The translations under genes were made by a program, and so were the position numbers. Below the pieces are notes generated by a model that saw only the letters and a list, made by a program, of their open reading frames with translations, had not been told where the DNA came from and made no database searches. 64,000 nt of DNA from positions 37,311 through 101,310 of the forward strand of contig JBALXS010000005.1 in assembly GCA_036960485.1 (NCBI GenBank), read 5' to 3'. Numbering within the stretch: the first letter of the stretch is position 1; each line of letters begins with the position of its first letter. The DNA is from Rs1 sp036960485. GTDB lineage: Bacteria; Pseudomonadota; Gammaproteobacteria; Pseudomonadales; Balneatricaceae. Of this stretch, positions 27,625 to 35,668 are shown one piece after another.

Positions 27625-28209
27625 TTATAACCACTTAACGTCTTTTGGAGGTGCTGGGTACCATTCATCAGGTTCCGGGTATACCCAGTCTTGAGGAAAG
27701 TGGTAAGTTTCAAAGATGGTGCCAGTTGCATCAATAGTGTCAAAGAAGGCGAATGCGTTTTGCCCCATCCACTTACCTGATTGAACACATTTAAATCCGC
27801 GACTTTCTAGTTCCGCTACTCGCTCATCCCAAGGAGCATTGTTACAGTCATATGCTATATGTTGCAGTCCATCGCCTTGTTTATCGAGGTAATCTTGAAA
27901 AATGGTAGGCCCCCAAAGCGGTTCCATTATCTCCCACATCATATTGCCAGATTTAGCAAAACAGACCTTGATAGCAAATTCAGCAGGTTCTCCCTGATAG
28001 GTCTGGTCAGTAATGTTTGCAGGCGTAAATTCGTATACAGCCCATGGACCAATTCCTAACTTCACCATCCCCTGCATCGTCTTTCGGTGATCCTTGGTAA
28101 TTATAGCTAACTCAACAACATTACCAAGATAAGTATTGGAGAGGGCTTCATCACTTACCACTTCAGGCATTTCTGCTATGGCCGCTTTTATTGCATTATT
28201 CACTGTCAT
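27625..28209 (-). CDS. VOC-family protein (glyoxalase/dioxygenase superfamily)
   Basis: A 194-residue protein with two beta-alpha-beta-beta-beta modules. Putative metal ligands are in VVELAIITKD (start of module 1), GLQHIAYD (His in module 2) and the Glu of TIFETYHFP. The layout resembles methylmalonyl-CoA epimerase-like proteins found with catabolic genes. Last of three same-strand genes (SnoaL-like, SDR, VOC) read away from the LysR at 30008. The reaction is not assignable. Confidence 0.78.
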   Translation of the reverse strand: MTVNNAIKAAIAEMPEVVSDEALSNTYLGNVVELAIITKDHRKTMQGMVKLGIGPWAVYEFTPANITDQTYQGEPAEFAIKVCFAKSGNMMWEIMEPLWGPTIFQDYLDKQGDGLQHIAYDCNNAPWDERVAELESRGFKCVQSGKWMGQNAFAFFDTIDATGTIFETYHFPQDWVYPEPDEWYPAPPKDVKWL

Positions 28210-28300
28210 GTCCTTATTTCAATATGATGGAGGTTAAAGGCTGAAACATTCAACAGCATAGTGTCACAGGTTGAGTCGCGCGAATTAAGCCTAAGAGGTT

Positions 28301-29086
28301 TTAGCCTTGCACAGCTCCGCGATCAGTATTGATCTTTTGCCCAGTTATATTCACGGCAAGAGAAGAGGCTAAGTAAATATAGGTCAAAACAACATCTTCC
28401 ACACTTTGTATGCCTGGTAGAGATTGTTCATCGCTGATCATTTTTTCGCATTCACTTTCGGATAAGCTTTTTTCACGCGCCATCTCTTTAAGTGTATTCA
28501 ACGCCGGACCTGTCATCACCCATCCTGGGCATACAGCATTGACACGAATTCCCTTTGGCCCTAGCTCTTGTGCTATGGATCGCATGAAACCTATATTGGC
28601 ATGTTTAGATGCAACATAAGCGCTGAGTTCCGGCACCGCGCTAGTGCCCCATATGGAAGCTGTAATAATAATTCTCCCACCTTTTCTCATTAACGGTATA
28701 GCTGCACGAGTGGTTAAATAGGTACCTACAATATTGATATCTATCACTCGGCGAAATACTGCCTCGGCTGCTGGAGATTGATCAGTAATAGGGGTTAAGT
28801 CTTCCAATCCGGCATTCGCTATAAACACATCTAGAGGTCCTAATTCATTGAAAACCTCATTAACTCGAGCGGTATCAGTGATATCACATTTCCAGCCTGA
28901 CACTTGCTGCCCACTTTCTTTTGTTAATTGCGCTGCGGCCTCATGTACATCGTCTCCCAGAGCCAGTATATAAACGGTTGCTCCAAGCATCGCAAAACCA
29001 CGTGCAACTCCATAACCAATTCCTTGGCTAGCACCTGTCACCATGACTTTTTGCCCTTGGAAATCCAAACTTGTAGTACTATTCAT
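28301..29086 (-). CDS. Short-chain dehydrogenase/reductase
   Basis: A 261-residue classical SDR. Cofactor loop TGASQGIGYGVA (about 18-29), NAG motif in IANAGLEDL, catalytic Ser in ITASIWG and YVASKHA with the Tyr-x3-Lys pair. The C-terminal AVCPGWVMTG and the ending INTDRGAVQG are normal. Cofactor preference is not clear; the acidic D in ALGDDVHE after strand 2 would favour NAD(H). Middle gene of the SnoaL-SDR-VOC set. Confidence 0.9.
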   Translation of the reverse strand: MNSTTSLDFQGQKVMVTGASQGIGYGVARGFAMLGATVYILALGDDVHEAAAQLTKESGQQVSGWKCDITDTARVNEVFNELGPLDVFIANAGLEDLTPITDQSPAAEAVFRRVIDINIVGTYLTTRAAIPLMRKGGRIIITASIWGTSAVPELSAYVASKHANIGFMRSIAQELGPKGIRVNAVCPGWVMTGPALNTLKEMAREKSLSESECEKMISDEQSLPGIQSVEDVVLTYIYLASSLAVNITGQKINTDRGAVQG

Positions 29087-29184
29087 GTTACTTACTCCAA
29101 AAATCTAAAATCAGCCAGCGCTATGAATTTGCATACTCTGATTTACAAAAGCGGCGTCATTAACTAATAGCGATATACAACGAA

Positions 29185-29244
29185 AATTACCAGCGTGATA
29201 AGCTTTCCAAAATTGATTGAGAAAGAGCGTCATTGCTGGTAATT
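29185..29244. repeat. Long imperfect hairpin between SnoaL-like and SDR genes
   Basis: AATTACCAGC and GCTGGTAATT are perfect inverted repeats at the ends; the next inner 13 bases on each side pair at about nine positions. It lies in a 199-base gap inside the presumed operon and may be an mRNA processing or attenuation hairpin. Confidence 0.45.
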
Positions 29245-29285
29245 ATTTATAGGTTCAAAAAGATAGATCTAATATAACTGCAGGT

Positions 29286-29744
29286 TTATTCAGCTGAACC
29301 ATCAACACCGGCAATCGCCATATTTGGCAGCGGTAAAACACCGAGCTGGAAGAACAGGCCTAGTGTATCTTCGTGATAGACGTAATCGACTACTTTGCCG
29401 TTTTCGAACTTAAACACTTCACATCCGTAGATATCGATTTTGCGTCCAGTGCCGGGGATTCCGTAGAAATCACCTTGATGAGTGCCGCGTAAACGGAATC
29501 TGCTCGCCACTTTATTACCATCTGCGATCAATTCAATAGCATCTTCATGAATATCTGGGAAAGCTTCACGCCAGAAATTAACCAAGGTTTTAAAACCCTC
29601 ACGACCGGTAGGCCAGCCTTCGAGAAATGAAGCATGTTTTACATTCTCGTCAAAGATTTTATCAATCTCATCCATGTTTCCTTCATTCCAGCAGATACCA
29701 TAAATGCGGCTAACTGTTGCTTTATTGATTTCTTGTTCAGTCAT
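29286..29744 (-). CDS. SnoaL-like ester-cyclase fold protein
   Basis: A 152-residue NTF2-fold protein of the SnoaL/polyketide-cyclase-like ester cyclase group: RIYGICWNEGNMDEIDKIFDENVKHAS at the N-terminus, then FPDIHEDAIELIADGNKVASRFRLRGTHQGDFYGIPGTGRKI-type blocks. I start it at the ATG at 29744, with GGAG eight bases upstream; an earlier frame opening adds 24 hydrophobic residues without a ribosome binding site. First gene of the three-gene set divergent from a LysR gene. The enzymatic role is unknown. Confidence 0.82.
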   Translation of the reverse strand: MTEQEINKATVSRIYGICWNEGNMDEIDKIFDENVKHASFLEGWPTGREGFKTLVNFWREAFPDIHEDAIELIADGNKVASRFRLRGTHQGDFYGIPGTGRKIDIYGCEVFKFENGKVVDYVYHEDTLGLFFQLGVLPLPNMAIAGVDGSAE

Positions 29745-30007
29745 CTCTTTCTCCATCATTAGATTTGATAAAATAATGCCGAAAATTAACTCAATCGTCA
29801 CACGAAAAAAGATCATCTTATAGCTGAAAGGAAATCATCCAGATCAATAGAATAACTATCTGATAATTAGAGGTAAAAATTATTTAAGGCGGCTGCATAT
29901 GTAATCAATTTCATTTGTCTGATGAAGTAATGTCATTTGTGCTTGTACACCACTTATTGTTACTTTTTAAAGTCAATAGATTGGATATTGTCAACGAGTG
30001 GCTAATT

Positions 30008-30895
30008 ATGAAACGACGTATACCTTCACTTAATGCCGTAAGGGCATTTGAAGCGGCCGCTAGGCATAGTAGTTTTACGTTAGCTGCAGAAGAACTAGAT
30101 GTAACTCCCACTGCTATTAGTCATCAAATTCGGCATCTAGAAGATTTATTATCGATTAAGCTGTTTGAAAGGAACGGCCGTTATATTGTGTTGACGGAAC
30201 AGGGGGCGCATATATTACCCAGTGTTGTACAGGGGTTTAATTTTTTGGCAAGTGCTTTTGAGAATGTCTATGAAAGTGCCAACTTACAGCGTATTAATTT
30301 ATCGGTAACGCGCGCGTTCGCCCGCTATTGGCTACAGCCAAGGCTGGATAACTTTTATCAGCGTTTTCCACAATATACTTTGAATATTTGCGCTGATGAG
30401 AACTGTATAGATTTAACAAACAACGAAATTGACTTAGTGGTTAGGTATGGCTCTGTTGATCAGCGTAATGAAAATGAGTTAGTGCTTTTTAAAGATCATT
30501 ATGTTGCAGTGGCGCATGTGAGCTTAATTAAAGGCTCGCAGAAAAGCATCTCACTTGAAAAAGTAACGCAAAAGCGACTGTTAGATGTGCGCTGGACTAA
30601 CCCCGACATGGCAGCACCTAACTGGAAAGCTTGGTTTCTTCAGCATAATCAGCCGGGTTATAGTGCTTTTAAACTATCGAGTTACGATGAATACAATTTA
30701 GTCTTTGATGCACTCAAAAGGGGCCATGGCATGGCTTTATTGAGCAATATAATGCTCAATGCTTATGACGATATTGTGCTTATTGAAGGTGAGCCGTTGC
30801 CGGGTTATTACTATCGGGCAATACTTTCTGAAAGTGGTAAAAACAAAAGAGCTGCCGCTGATTTTATGAGCTGGCTAGAGGAAGAGTTGAGTTAA
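30008..30895 (+). CDS. LysR-family regulator, GcvA type (copy 3)
   Basis: A LysR regulator of 295 residues from the ATG at 30008 (MKRRIPSLNAVRAFEAAARH). An earlier start at 29915 would add 31 unconserved residues. The HTH region TPTAISHQIRHLE matches the other two GcvA-type copies, but the effector domain is more diverged. Its divergent position, 263 bases from the SnoaL-SDR-VOC set, is the classical arrangement for a LysR regulator and its target. Its stop codon overlaps the convergent LysR gene by four bases. Confidence 0.88.
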   Translation: MKRRIPSLNAVRAFEAAARHSSFTLAAEELDVTPTAISHQIRHLEDLLSIKLFERNGRYIVLTEQGAHILPSVVQGFNFLASAFENVYESANLQRINLSVTRAFARYWLQPRLDNFYQRFPQYTLNICADENCIDLTNNEIDLVVRYGSVDQRNENELVLFKDHYVAVAHVSLIKGSQKSISLEKVTQKRLLDVRWTNPDMAAPNWKAWFLQHNQPGYSAFKLSSYDEYNLVFDALKRGHGMALLSNIMLNAYDDIVLIEGEPLPGYYYRAILSESGKNKRAAADFMSWLEEELS

Positions 30896-31785
30896 TAAAA
30901 GAGTGATTTATTGGCCAGCACACAGTCAGCAAAACGCTTCACTAACACCCTTTTTTTACTTGATGGGTGGTATAGCATCCAAATCGAGACTGTTTCATCT
31001 ATATTGTAATTTTCTAATTTCAGCAGATCTTGAGTGGCAGTTTTTAAATTAGGAATGACACCAACACCATACCCAGACTTAATGGCGTGAAATAAATCGT
31101 GCATAGAATCGAACTTCAAAGAAGATTGATCAGCGCCTACATTATTTTCAAACCACTTCTTAATAAAATGCTTTTTAGTGGCTCTATCAAATATTAGCCA
31201 TCTTATAGGTAAATCTTGTTCTTGGATGCGTTGCATATAACGCTGATTACTGACCACACAATAACCTAGCTCACTTAAGCGGTGGCCTATCATCTGTTCT
31301 GGCGGGGAGTTCGTGGGCCTAATGGCGATGTCGTTATTGCGCTCCCACAGCTTGTCATCACTGCTGCTGACATCAAATTCAAACTTTACATTGGGGTAGT
31401 CATTACTGAATTCATGCACGAGTGGCATAACACAGTGATGTAATAAAAAATCTGTGGTGGTTATCTTCAACACTTCTTCAAATACAGCGGTGTCATCAAG
31501 TAATAAATCATTAGCAGTGCTTAAAGCGCTGTAGATTAATTCGCCTTTTTCACTCAACAGCTCACAGAGCATTGTTGGGCTAAAGCCTTTATTAGAACGA
31601 GTAAAAATAGGCTTGCCGATGCTCTTTTCTATTCTTTGGATTGCTCTAAAAACAGAAGAGGTATCCTTATCCAATAATTGCGCAGCTGCATCTAGCGTTT
31701 TCATTTTATTGAGCGCGTATATAAAAATTAAATCTTTGCTATCAAGGTTCATAGGCGTTCGTGCACCAGTTGATTTCACTGCCAC
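30892..31785 (-). CDS. LysR-family regulator, distinct subgroup
   Basis: A 297-residue LysR regulator not closely related to the three GcvA types. HTH: LDAAAQLLDKDTSSVFRAIQRIEKSIG; effector domain follows. A start at 31752 (MNLDSKDL) is an alternative that removes 11 residues. It is divergent from the cupin gene at 31856, 70 bases away, and so probably regulates it. It converges with and overlaps the previous LysR by the shared bases TTAA. Confidence 0.85.
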   Translation of the reverse strand: MAVKSTGARTPMNLDSKDLIFIYALNKMKTLDAAAQLLDKDTSSVFRAIQRIEKSIGKPIFTRSNKGFSPTMLCELLSEKGELIYSALSTANDLLLDDTAVFEEVLKITTTDFLLHHCVMPLVHEFSNDYPNVKFEFDVSSSDDKLWERNNDIAIRPTNSPPEQMIGHRLSELGYCVVSNQRYMQRIQEQDLPIRWLIFDRATKKHFIKKWFENNVGADQSSLKFDSMHDLFHAIKSGYGVGVIPNLKTATQDLLKLENYNIDETVSIWMLYHPSSKKRVLVKRFADCVLANKSLFY

Positions 31786-31855
31786 CTATTATCACAGAAA
31801 CAGTTCACGTATAGAATATTTTTCGACATCAAAAAACAATTTAAGGTGAAATTAT

Positions 31856-32284
31856 ATGAACTTCAAAAAAGCACTTATCGCATCAACAATACTCGCGACA
31901 GCATTATTTCAAGGCCATGCATTTGCAGCGCAAAGTAAAGGCTCTATGACCGCTATTGATGAAGTTCAATGGCAACCACTTGGCGAATCGCCGATCAAAA
32001 TCTTTGTGATGTGGGGCGATAGAGATGAAGGCGCTAATGGTACTTACCTAAAGCTACCTGCAGGTCTTGAAACAGGTAAGCATGCCCATACTCACGATTA
32101 TAATGGTATTACACTACAAGGCGTTTGGGAGCATGAAATGGACGGTAAATGGAAAACACTACCTGCTGGATCACATGTGTTCCAACCAGGAAAAGAGTTT
32201 CATAATGATCGCTGTGTAGGTCCACAAGCTTGCGTACTATTGATTCAACAAGATGATAAAGGCGATCTGTTACTACCTAAGTAA
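31856..32284 (+). CDS. Exported cupin-domain protein
   Basis: A 142-residue protein with signal peptide (ALIASTILATALFQGHAFAA, cleavage near 24) and a single small cupin. Metal-site candidates are HAHTHDY and the later His in EFHNDRC; two cysteines (in DRCVGPQAC) may form a disulfide. It resembles ChrR-like/DUF4437 cupins. AAGGTGAAATTAT precedes the start. Divergent from a LysR gene. Function unknown; periplasmic. Confidence 0.75.
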   Translation: MNFKKALIASTILATALFQGHAFAAQSKGSMTAIDEVQWQPLGESPIKIFVMWGDRDEGANGTYLKLPAGLETGKHAHTHDYNGITLQGVWEHEMDGKWKTLPAGSHVFQPGKEFHNDRCVGPQACVLLIQQDDKGDLLLPK

Positions 32285-32296
32285 GCGGGTAAAAAA

Positions 32297-32324
32297 GCTT
32301 TAGTACTGGATCTAGTACTAAGGC
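32297..32324. terminator. Bidirectional terminator between cupin and DABB genes
   Basis: TTAGTACT and AGTACTAA form a perfect 8-bp stem around six bases, extended outward by three pairs (one G-U). Read on the minus strand it is followed by AGCTTTTTT, a good U-run to end the DUF1989-deacetylase-amidase-DABB transcript. On the plus strand the tail is only GGCTTTATC. Confidence 0.65.
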
Positions 32325-32343
32325 TTTATCGATTACAGTGAGC

Positions 32344-32634
32344 TTAAAATTGGTTACTGTAATCTATTTTAACACTGCTCTGGATAATCATCGCAAACAG
32401 CTCTGCGCTTCTAGTGTCTTTTATAAAAGTAGCAAGGCCTTCTTCAGCTGATTTCATATCTCTCCAGTAAACCACCTCTACCCAAGTAGCATCAGCTCGC
32501 TGAGCAAGATCTCTCTTAATGAATCCATCAAGCTGCGCTAAAATGGCATCTGTTTGGTAGATAGCTTGTTTAACGGCTTCATTACTATGTTTTGGGTCAG
32601 TTTCAAAGGTGACGTATTCAATAATTGTTTGCAT
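32344..32634 (-). CDS. Cytoplasmic DABB (ABM-like) protein, paralogue 3
   Basis: A 96-residue single-domain protein without a signal peptide. It carries IEYVTFET at the start and TWVEVVYWRDMKSAEEGL, matching the two exported paralogues. It starts 20 bases after the amidase stop and is the last gene of a four-gene operon. The predicted fold is a dimeric alpha-beta barrel, known from ABM-type monooxygenases and small cofactor-free enzymes; a function in handling the amidase product or substrate is only inferred from the conserved neighbour order. Confidence 0.78.
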   Translation of the reverse strand: MQTIIEYVTFETDPKHSNEAVKQAIYQTDAILAQLDGFIKRDLAQRADATWVEVVYWRDMKSAEEGLATFIKDTRSAELFAMIIQSSVKIDYSNQF

Positions 32635-32654
32635 GGTTATCTCAAATTAATGGG

Positions 32655-33944
32655 TTATTTGTAAGCTAAAGATTGTTCTATGTTTAAAGCCGCACTGAGT
32701 AATATATCATCAGTATTAGCAGTGCCTGATATGGAAAGGCTATTACCTGCAAAGCCATTATTTACAGGGATGGCAATTGTAGGTAAGTTGAGAAAGGCGC
32801 TTAACATGGTATAGCTGAGCGTTTGCTGATTAATAGTGCTGTATTGCTCGGAATGTGCAGCGCTGATAGTAGGGGTACTGTTTGGTGTAGTAGGTAGCAG
32901 TAAGCAGCGGCTATTCATCTCATTTACCATTGCTTGTTGAAAGGTAGCTTGGCTACTTTTTATTAACTCAATATTGGCAGAGCTTATTTGTTTAGCCGCT
33001 TGCAAGCGTTGATAGATTGTTTCGTCCATGGAAAAATCTGGATCCTCCATATATACCGACAATGATTGCAGCGCTTCAATTGCGACTAGTGTGCCTTGTT
33101 GTTTAAATAGTAGGCGCGTGGCTATCAGCGAGGTAGAGTCAAACCTAGTTATGTTGAAGCCGTTATTTTGCAATGCTTGTAACGTATCTTCAAAACGCTG
33201 TAAAACACAGGGTTCGCAATCACTCAAAAAATCTGTGCTAGGGGCGATAAAGCTAGAATAAGATTTTGGATGAGCTAGCGGATGCTGATTTATTGCTGCT
33301 AGCGCTAAATCAGTAGCAATTATCTGGCGGACTGTTGTTGCGATAATACCCACAGTATCTAAACTGGGCGCTAAAGGAAAAACCCCCGCCATACAGTAGC
33401 GATGCATACTCGGGCGATAGCCTACTAAACCTTGAAACGCTGCGGGGATACGTACTGATCCAGAAGTATCGGTACCTATTGCGATATCGGCAATACCTAA
33501 CGCTACTGCTGATGCGCTACCTGCTGATGATCCACCAGGTACTAGTGGCTCGTCAGCTGATAATGGGTTTATTGGCGTACCAAAATGCGGATTGAGACCA
33601 AGCCCTGAAAAGGCGAACTCCGACATATTAGTATGGCCTAAAATGACTGCGCCCGCTGCACGTAAGTCGCTGACTAGCGGGGCGTCTTTTTGTGCAGCAG
33701 GTAAATTTAGCGCTTTAGATCCCACCCTTGTCGTTAGCTGCTGAATATCTACATTGCCTTTCACTGCAACAATGTAGCCATCAATAGCGCTTAGCTTTTT
33801 CCCTTGCTGATCTCTAAGTAATGCTTCGGCTGCTGCTTGCACAGCTGCCTCTTCACTCACAGAAATAAATACAGCGCGAGCGCTTTGCGAGTTTAAAATA
33901 GACAAAGATTTGGCTAAGCGAGCGACAGATGAGTAGGCCGTCAT
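32655..33944 (-). CDS. Amidase-signature hydrolase (second)
   Basis: A 429-residue amidase, shorter than the one at 19142. Lys62 in VAVKGNVDI, GGSSAGS at about 137-143 and nucleophile Ser163 in DTSGSVRIPA complete the Ser-cisSer-Lys site. The sequence resembles AtzF/allophanate-hydrolase-like and scylloinosose-type amidases only in general motifs, so no substrate is given. The ATG overlaps the stop of the deacetylase gene by four bases. Cytoplasmic. Confidence 0.9.
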   Translation of the reverse strand: MTAYSSVARLAKSLSILNSQSARAVFISVSEEAAVQAAAEALLRDQQGKKLSAIDGYIVAVKGNVDIQQLTTRVGSKALNLPAAQKDAPLVSDLRAAGAVILGHTNMSEFAFSGLGLNPHFGTPINPLSADEPLVPGGSSAGSASAVALGIADIAIGTDTSGSVRIPAAFQGLVGYRPSMHRYCMAGVFPLAPSLDTVGIIATTVRQIIATDLALAAINQHPLAHPKSYSSFIAPSTDFLSDCEPCVLQRFEDTLQALQNNGFNITRFDSTSLIATRLLFKQQGTLVAIEALQSLSVYMEDPDFSMDETIYQRLQAAKQISSANIELIKSSQATFQQAMVNEMNSRCLLLPTTPNSTPTISAAHSEQYSTINQQTLSYTMLSAFLNLPTIAIPVNNGFAGNSLSISGTANTDDILLSAALNIEQSLAYK

Positions 33945-34831
33945 GCTAATTTTACAGGCTTGGTATAATACGGTAGTTCTTCTAGCCTTACGCTATTAGC
34001 ATCTGCTTTATACTGCGCTTCAACATGGGCTGCTATTTCATGCAGCGGTGCAAACCAAACATCACCACGTTCAAGCACAGATTCTAACCAACGCTCTACT
34101 TCATTCCAGCGTGCAAGCCTGCCAGTGAGAAATGGATGCCAAATACCCATCCAAAAACCGCCGGCTTCATATTGCGCTTCAAACTCTTCCCAAAAAGGTT
34201 GGAGACCCGCTTTTGGTCCCGCTAAAGAATTACTATAGCCAATTTCTGAATAATGCGCGAAAGGTGGCCAATCATCATTGCCCCAATGTACTGGTAGTTC
34301 AGTGAGCATACCGTTTTTGGTTTTCATCATGTAGGGAATATCATCTGCCATGAGTGAGCTTTCATATGAAAAGTTGTGCTCAATAAGCAGGTCAATAACC
34401 GTTTGCGTCACATTGTAAACAGGGGCGCGATAACCGATTGGTTTTTGACCGAGAATACGCTGATGTGTATCTAATGATTTTTCAAACCAATAGCGTTGCT
34501 CACTACCTGAGTGAGTGGTTGGGTCTTCATGTAGATAACCGTGATGGCCAATCTCGTGGCCTTCATCGAGTATCTGTGACATTATTTCTGGGTATTGCTC
34601 AATGCACCAAGCAGGTGCGAAAAATGACTGCTTAATGTTAAATTTTTTGTAGGTATCTAAAATTCTTGGCAGCGCGACGGTCGGCCCATATTTACCCATT
34701 GAAATCGGGTACAGCCGATCAAATCCATCTATTGGTTTTGAGATATGGATTAAACTATCAGCATCGATATCAAAGGTTATCGCACAGGCACAACGAGCGC
34801 CATTGGGCCATTTTATAGGTTTTTTTATCAT
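33941..34831 (-). CDS. NodB-type polysaccharide deacetylase/PuuE-like hydrolase
   Basis: A 296-residue protein of the NodB-homology fold. FDIDAD (about 20-25) holds the catalytic and metal Asp residues and GHHGYLHED the metal histidines. The layout, with an N-terminal block before FDID and an ending in W-rich segments (FWMGIWHPFLTGR), is that of the PuuE allantoinase-like and cyclic-amide-acting branch, not of cell-wall deacetylases. Start at 34831, with GAGGAAAA upstream; the earlier frame opening overlaps the DUF1989 gene. Likely hydrolyses a C-N bond of a cyclic amide or ureide (inference). Confidence 0.85.
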   Translation of the reverse strand: MIKKPIKWPNGARCACAITFDIDADSLIHISKPIDGFDRLYPISMGKYGPTVALPRILDTYKKFNIKQSFFAPAWCIEQYPEIMSQILDEGHEIGHHGYLHEDPTTHSGSEQRYWFEKSLDTHQRILGQKPIGYRAPVYNVTQTVIDLLIEHNFSYESSLMADDIPYMMKTKNGMLTELPVHWGNDDWPPFAHYSEIGYSNSLAGPKAGLQPFWEEFEAQYEAGGFWMGIWHPFLTGRLARWNEVERWLESVLERGDVWFAPLHEIAAHVEAQYKADANSVRLEELPYYTKPVKLA

Positions 34832-34847
34832 GATATTTTCCTCAAAT

Positions 34848-35531
34848 TTAGCCATTGATAGCAGGGGCGATGCTGTAATGTAATTCACTTGGGCTACAGT
34901 TAGCGCCGTTTACTGGCGTAACATCTTGCGGGCAAGCAGACATCACTGCGATAAGGTCTTGTTCTGCTCGAAAAGTCATTTTATCGCCAGGAGCCGATAC
35001 CGGGGCCATCCAACTAGTGGTTCCATCTTGCGCGATGGGTACATTCATCCACAGGTTAAATGGTGCAGGTGTGGCTGGAATAGGCGGCGCTTGCTCTAGG
35101 TTTTGTAAAGCATTCACCATGTTGTCTTCGCAGTTGTCGTGATATTCCACGCAACCTAATTGCTGGTAACGTCTTCTATCACAGCAGGCGATAAGCGTAT
35201 CGTGAATACCTGGTGAAGTATCTTCAATGATGGTGAGTAGCGGTTCACGCCGATTACTGACTAATTCATCACCAACTTTAGGGAAAATAGAACCTAGAGA
35301 AGTGTGGTTGTGATCCATAGAAAGGTGCTGAGCGGGAAGGGTTTCTGTAAAAGCCCAAAAATCGCAAACTTGGTGACCAGGTGTATTAATAACCGTTATA
35401 AACTCGCCTTTCTTTAAGCGTACTGCCGCGCCGCTTCTGGCGGGTATCTTATGAATAGTGTGAAATGTAGGAGTGTTAGAATTGAGCGCGCTAGAACGCG
35501 CTGTTTCGTTAGCTAAAGCAATATCATTCAT
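34848..35531 (-). CDS. DUF1989 (urea carboxylase-associated) family protein
   Basis: A 227-residue DUF1989 protein. Family signs are PGHQVCDFWAF, the NRREPLLTI block, CCDRRRY and DLIAVMSACPQDVTPVNG with a conserved Cys and Asp. Relatives occur beside urea carboxylases, and the CgdA/CgdB pair of carboxyguanidine deiminase belongs to this family. Here a single copy heads an operon with a NodB-type hydrolase, an amidase and a DABB protein; no urea carboxylase is present. Nitrogen-compound breakdown is the most reasonable reading, substrate unknown. Confidence 0.85.
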   Translation of the reverse strand: MNDIALANETARSSALNSNTPTFHTIHKIPARSGAAVRLKKGEFITVINTPGHQVCDFWAFTETLPAQHLSMDHNHTSLGSIFPKVGDELVSNRREPLLTIIEDTSPGIHDTLIACCDRRRYQQLGCVEYHDNCEDNMVNALQNLEQAPPIPATPAPFNLWMNVPIAQDGTTSWMAPVSAPGDKMTFRAEQDLIAVMSACPQDVTPVNGANCSPSELHYSIAPAING

Positions 35532-35668
35532 TATAATTCCATCAATATAGGACTGTGCCCTTGATGTTAATTAAACGGTGACGGTTTGAATAATGACAAA
35601 ATATCAGTCAATAGATGAAATAACATAAGCTGTTTTTATAAGGCTTACTTTAAAGTGCTAAGTAGTGG

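Noticed and set aside
32655..33944. Assignment of the second amidase as allophanate hydrolase
   Set aside because: Only the general amidase motifs match; no C-terminal allophanate hydrolase domain and no urea carboxylase neighbour.
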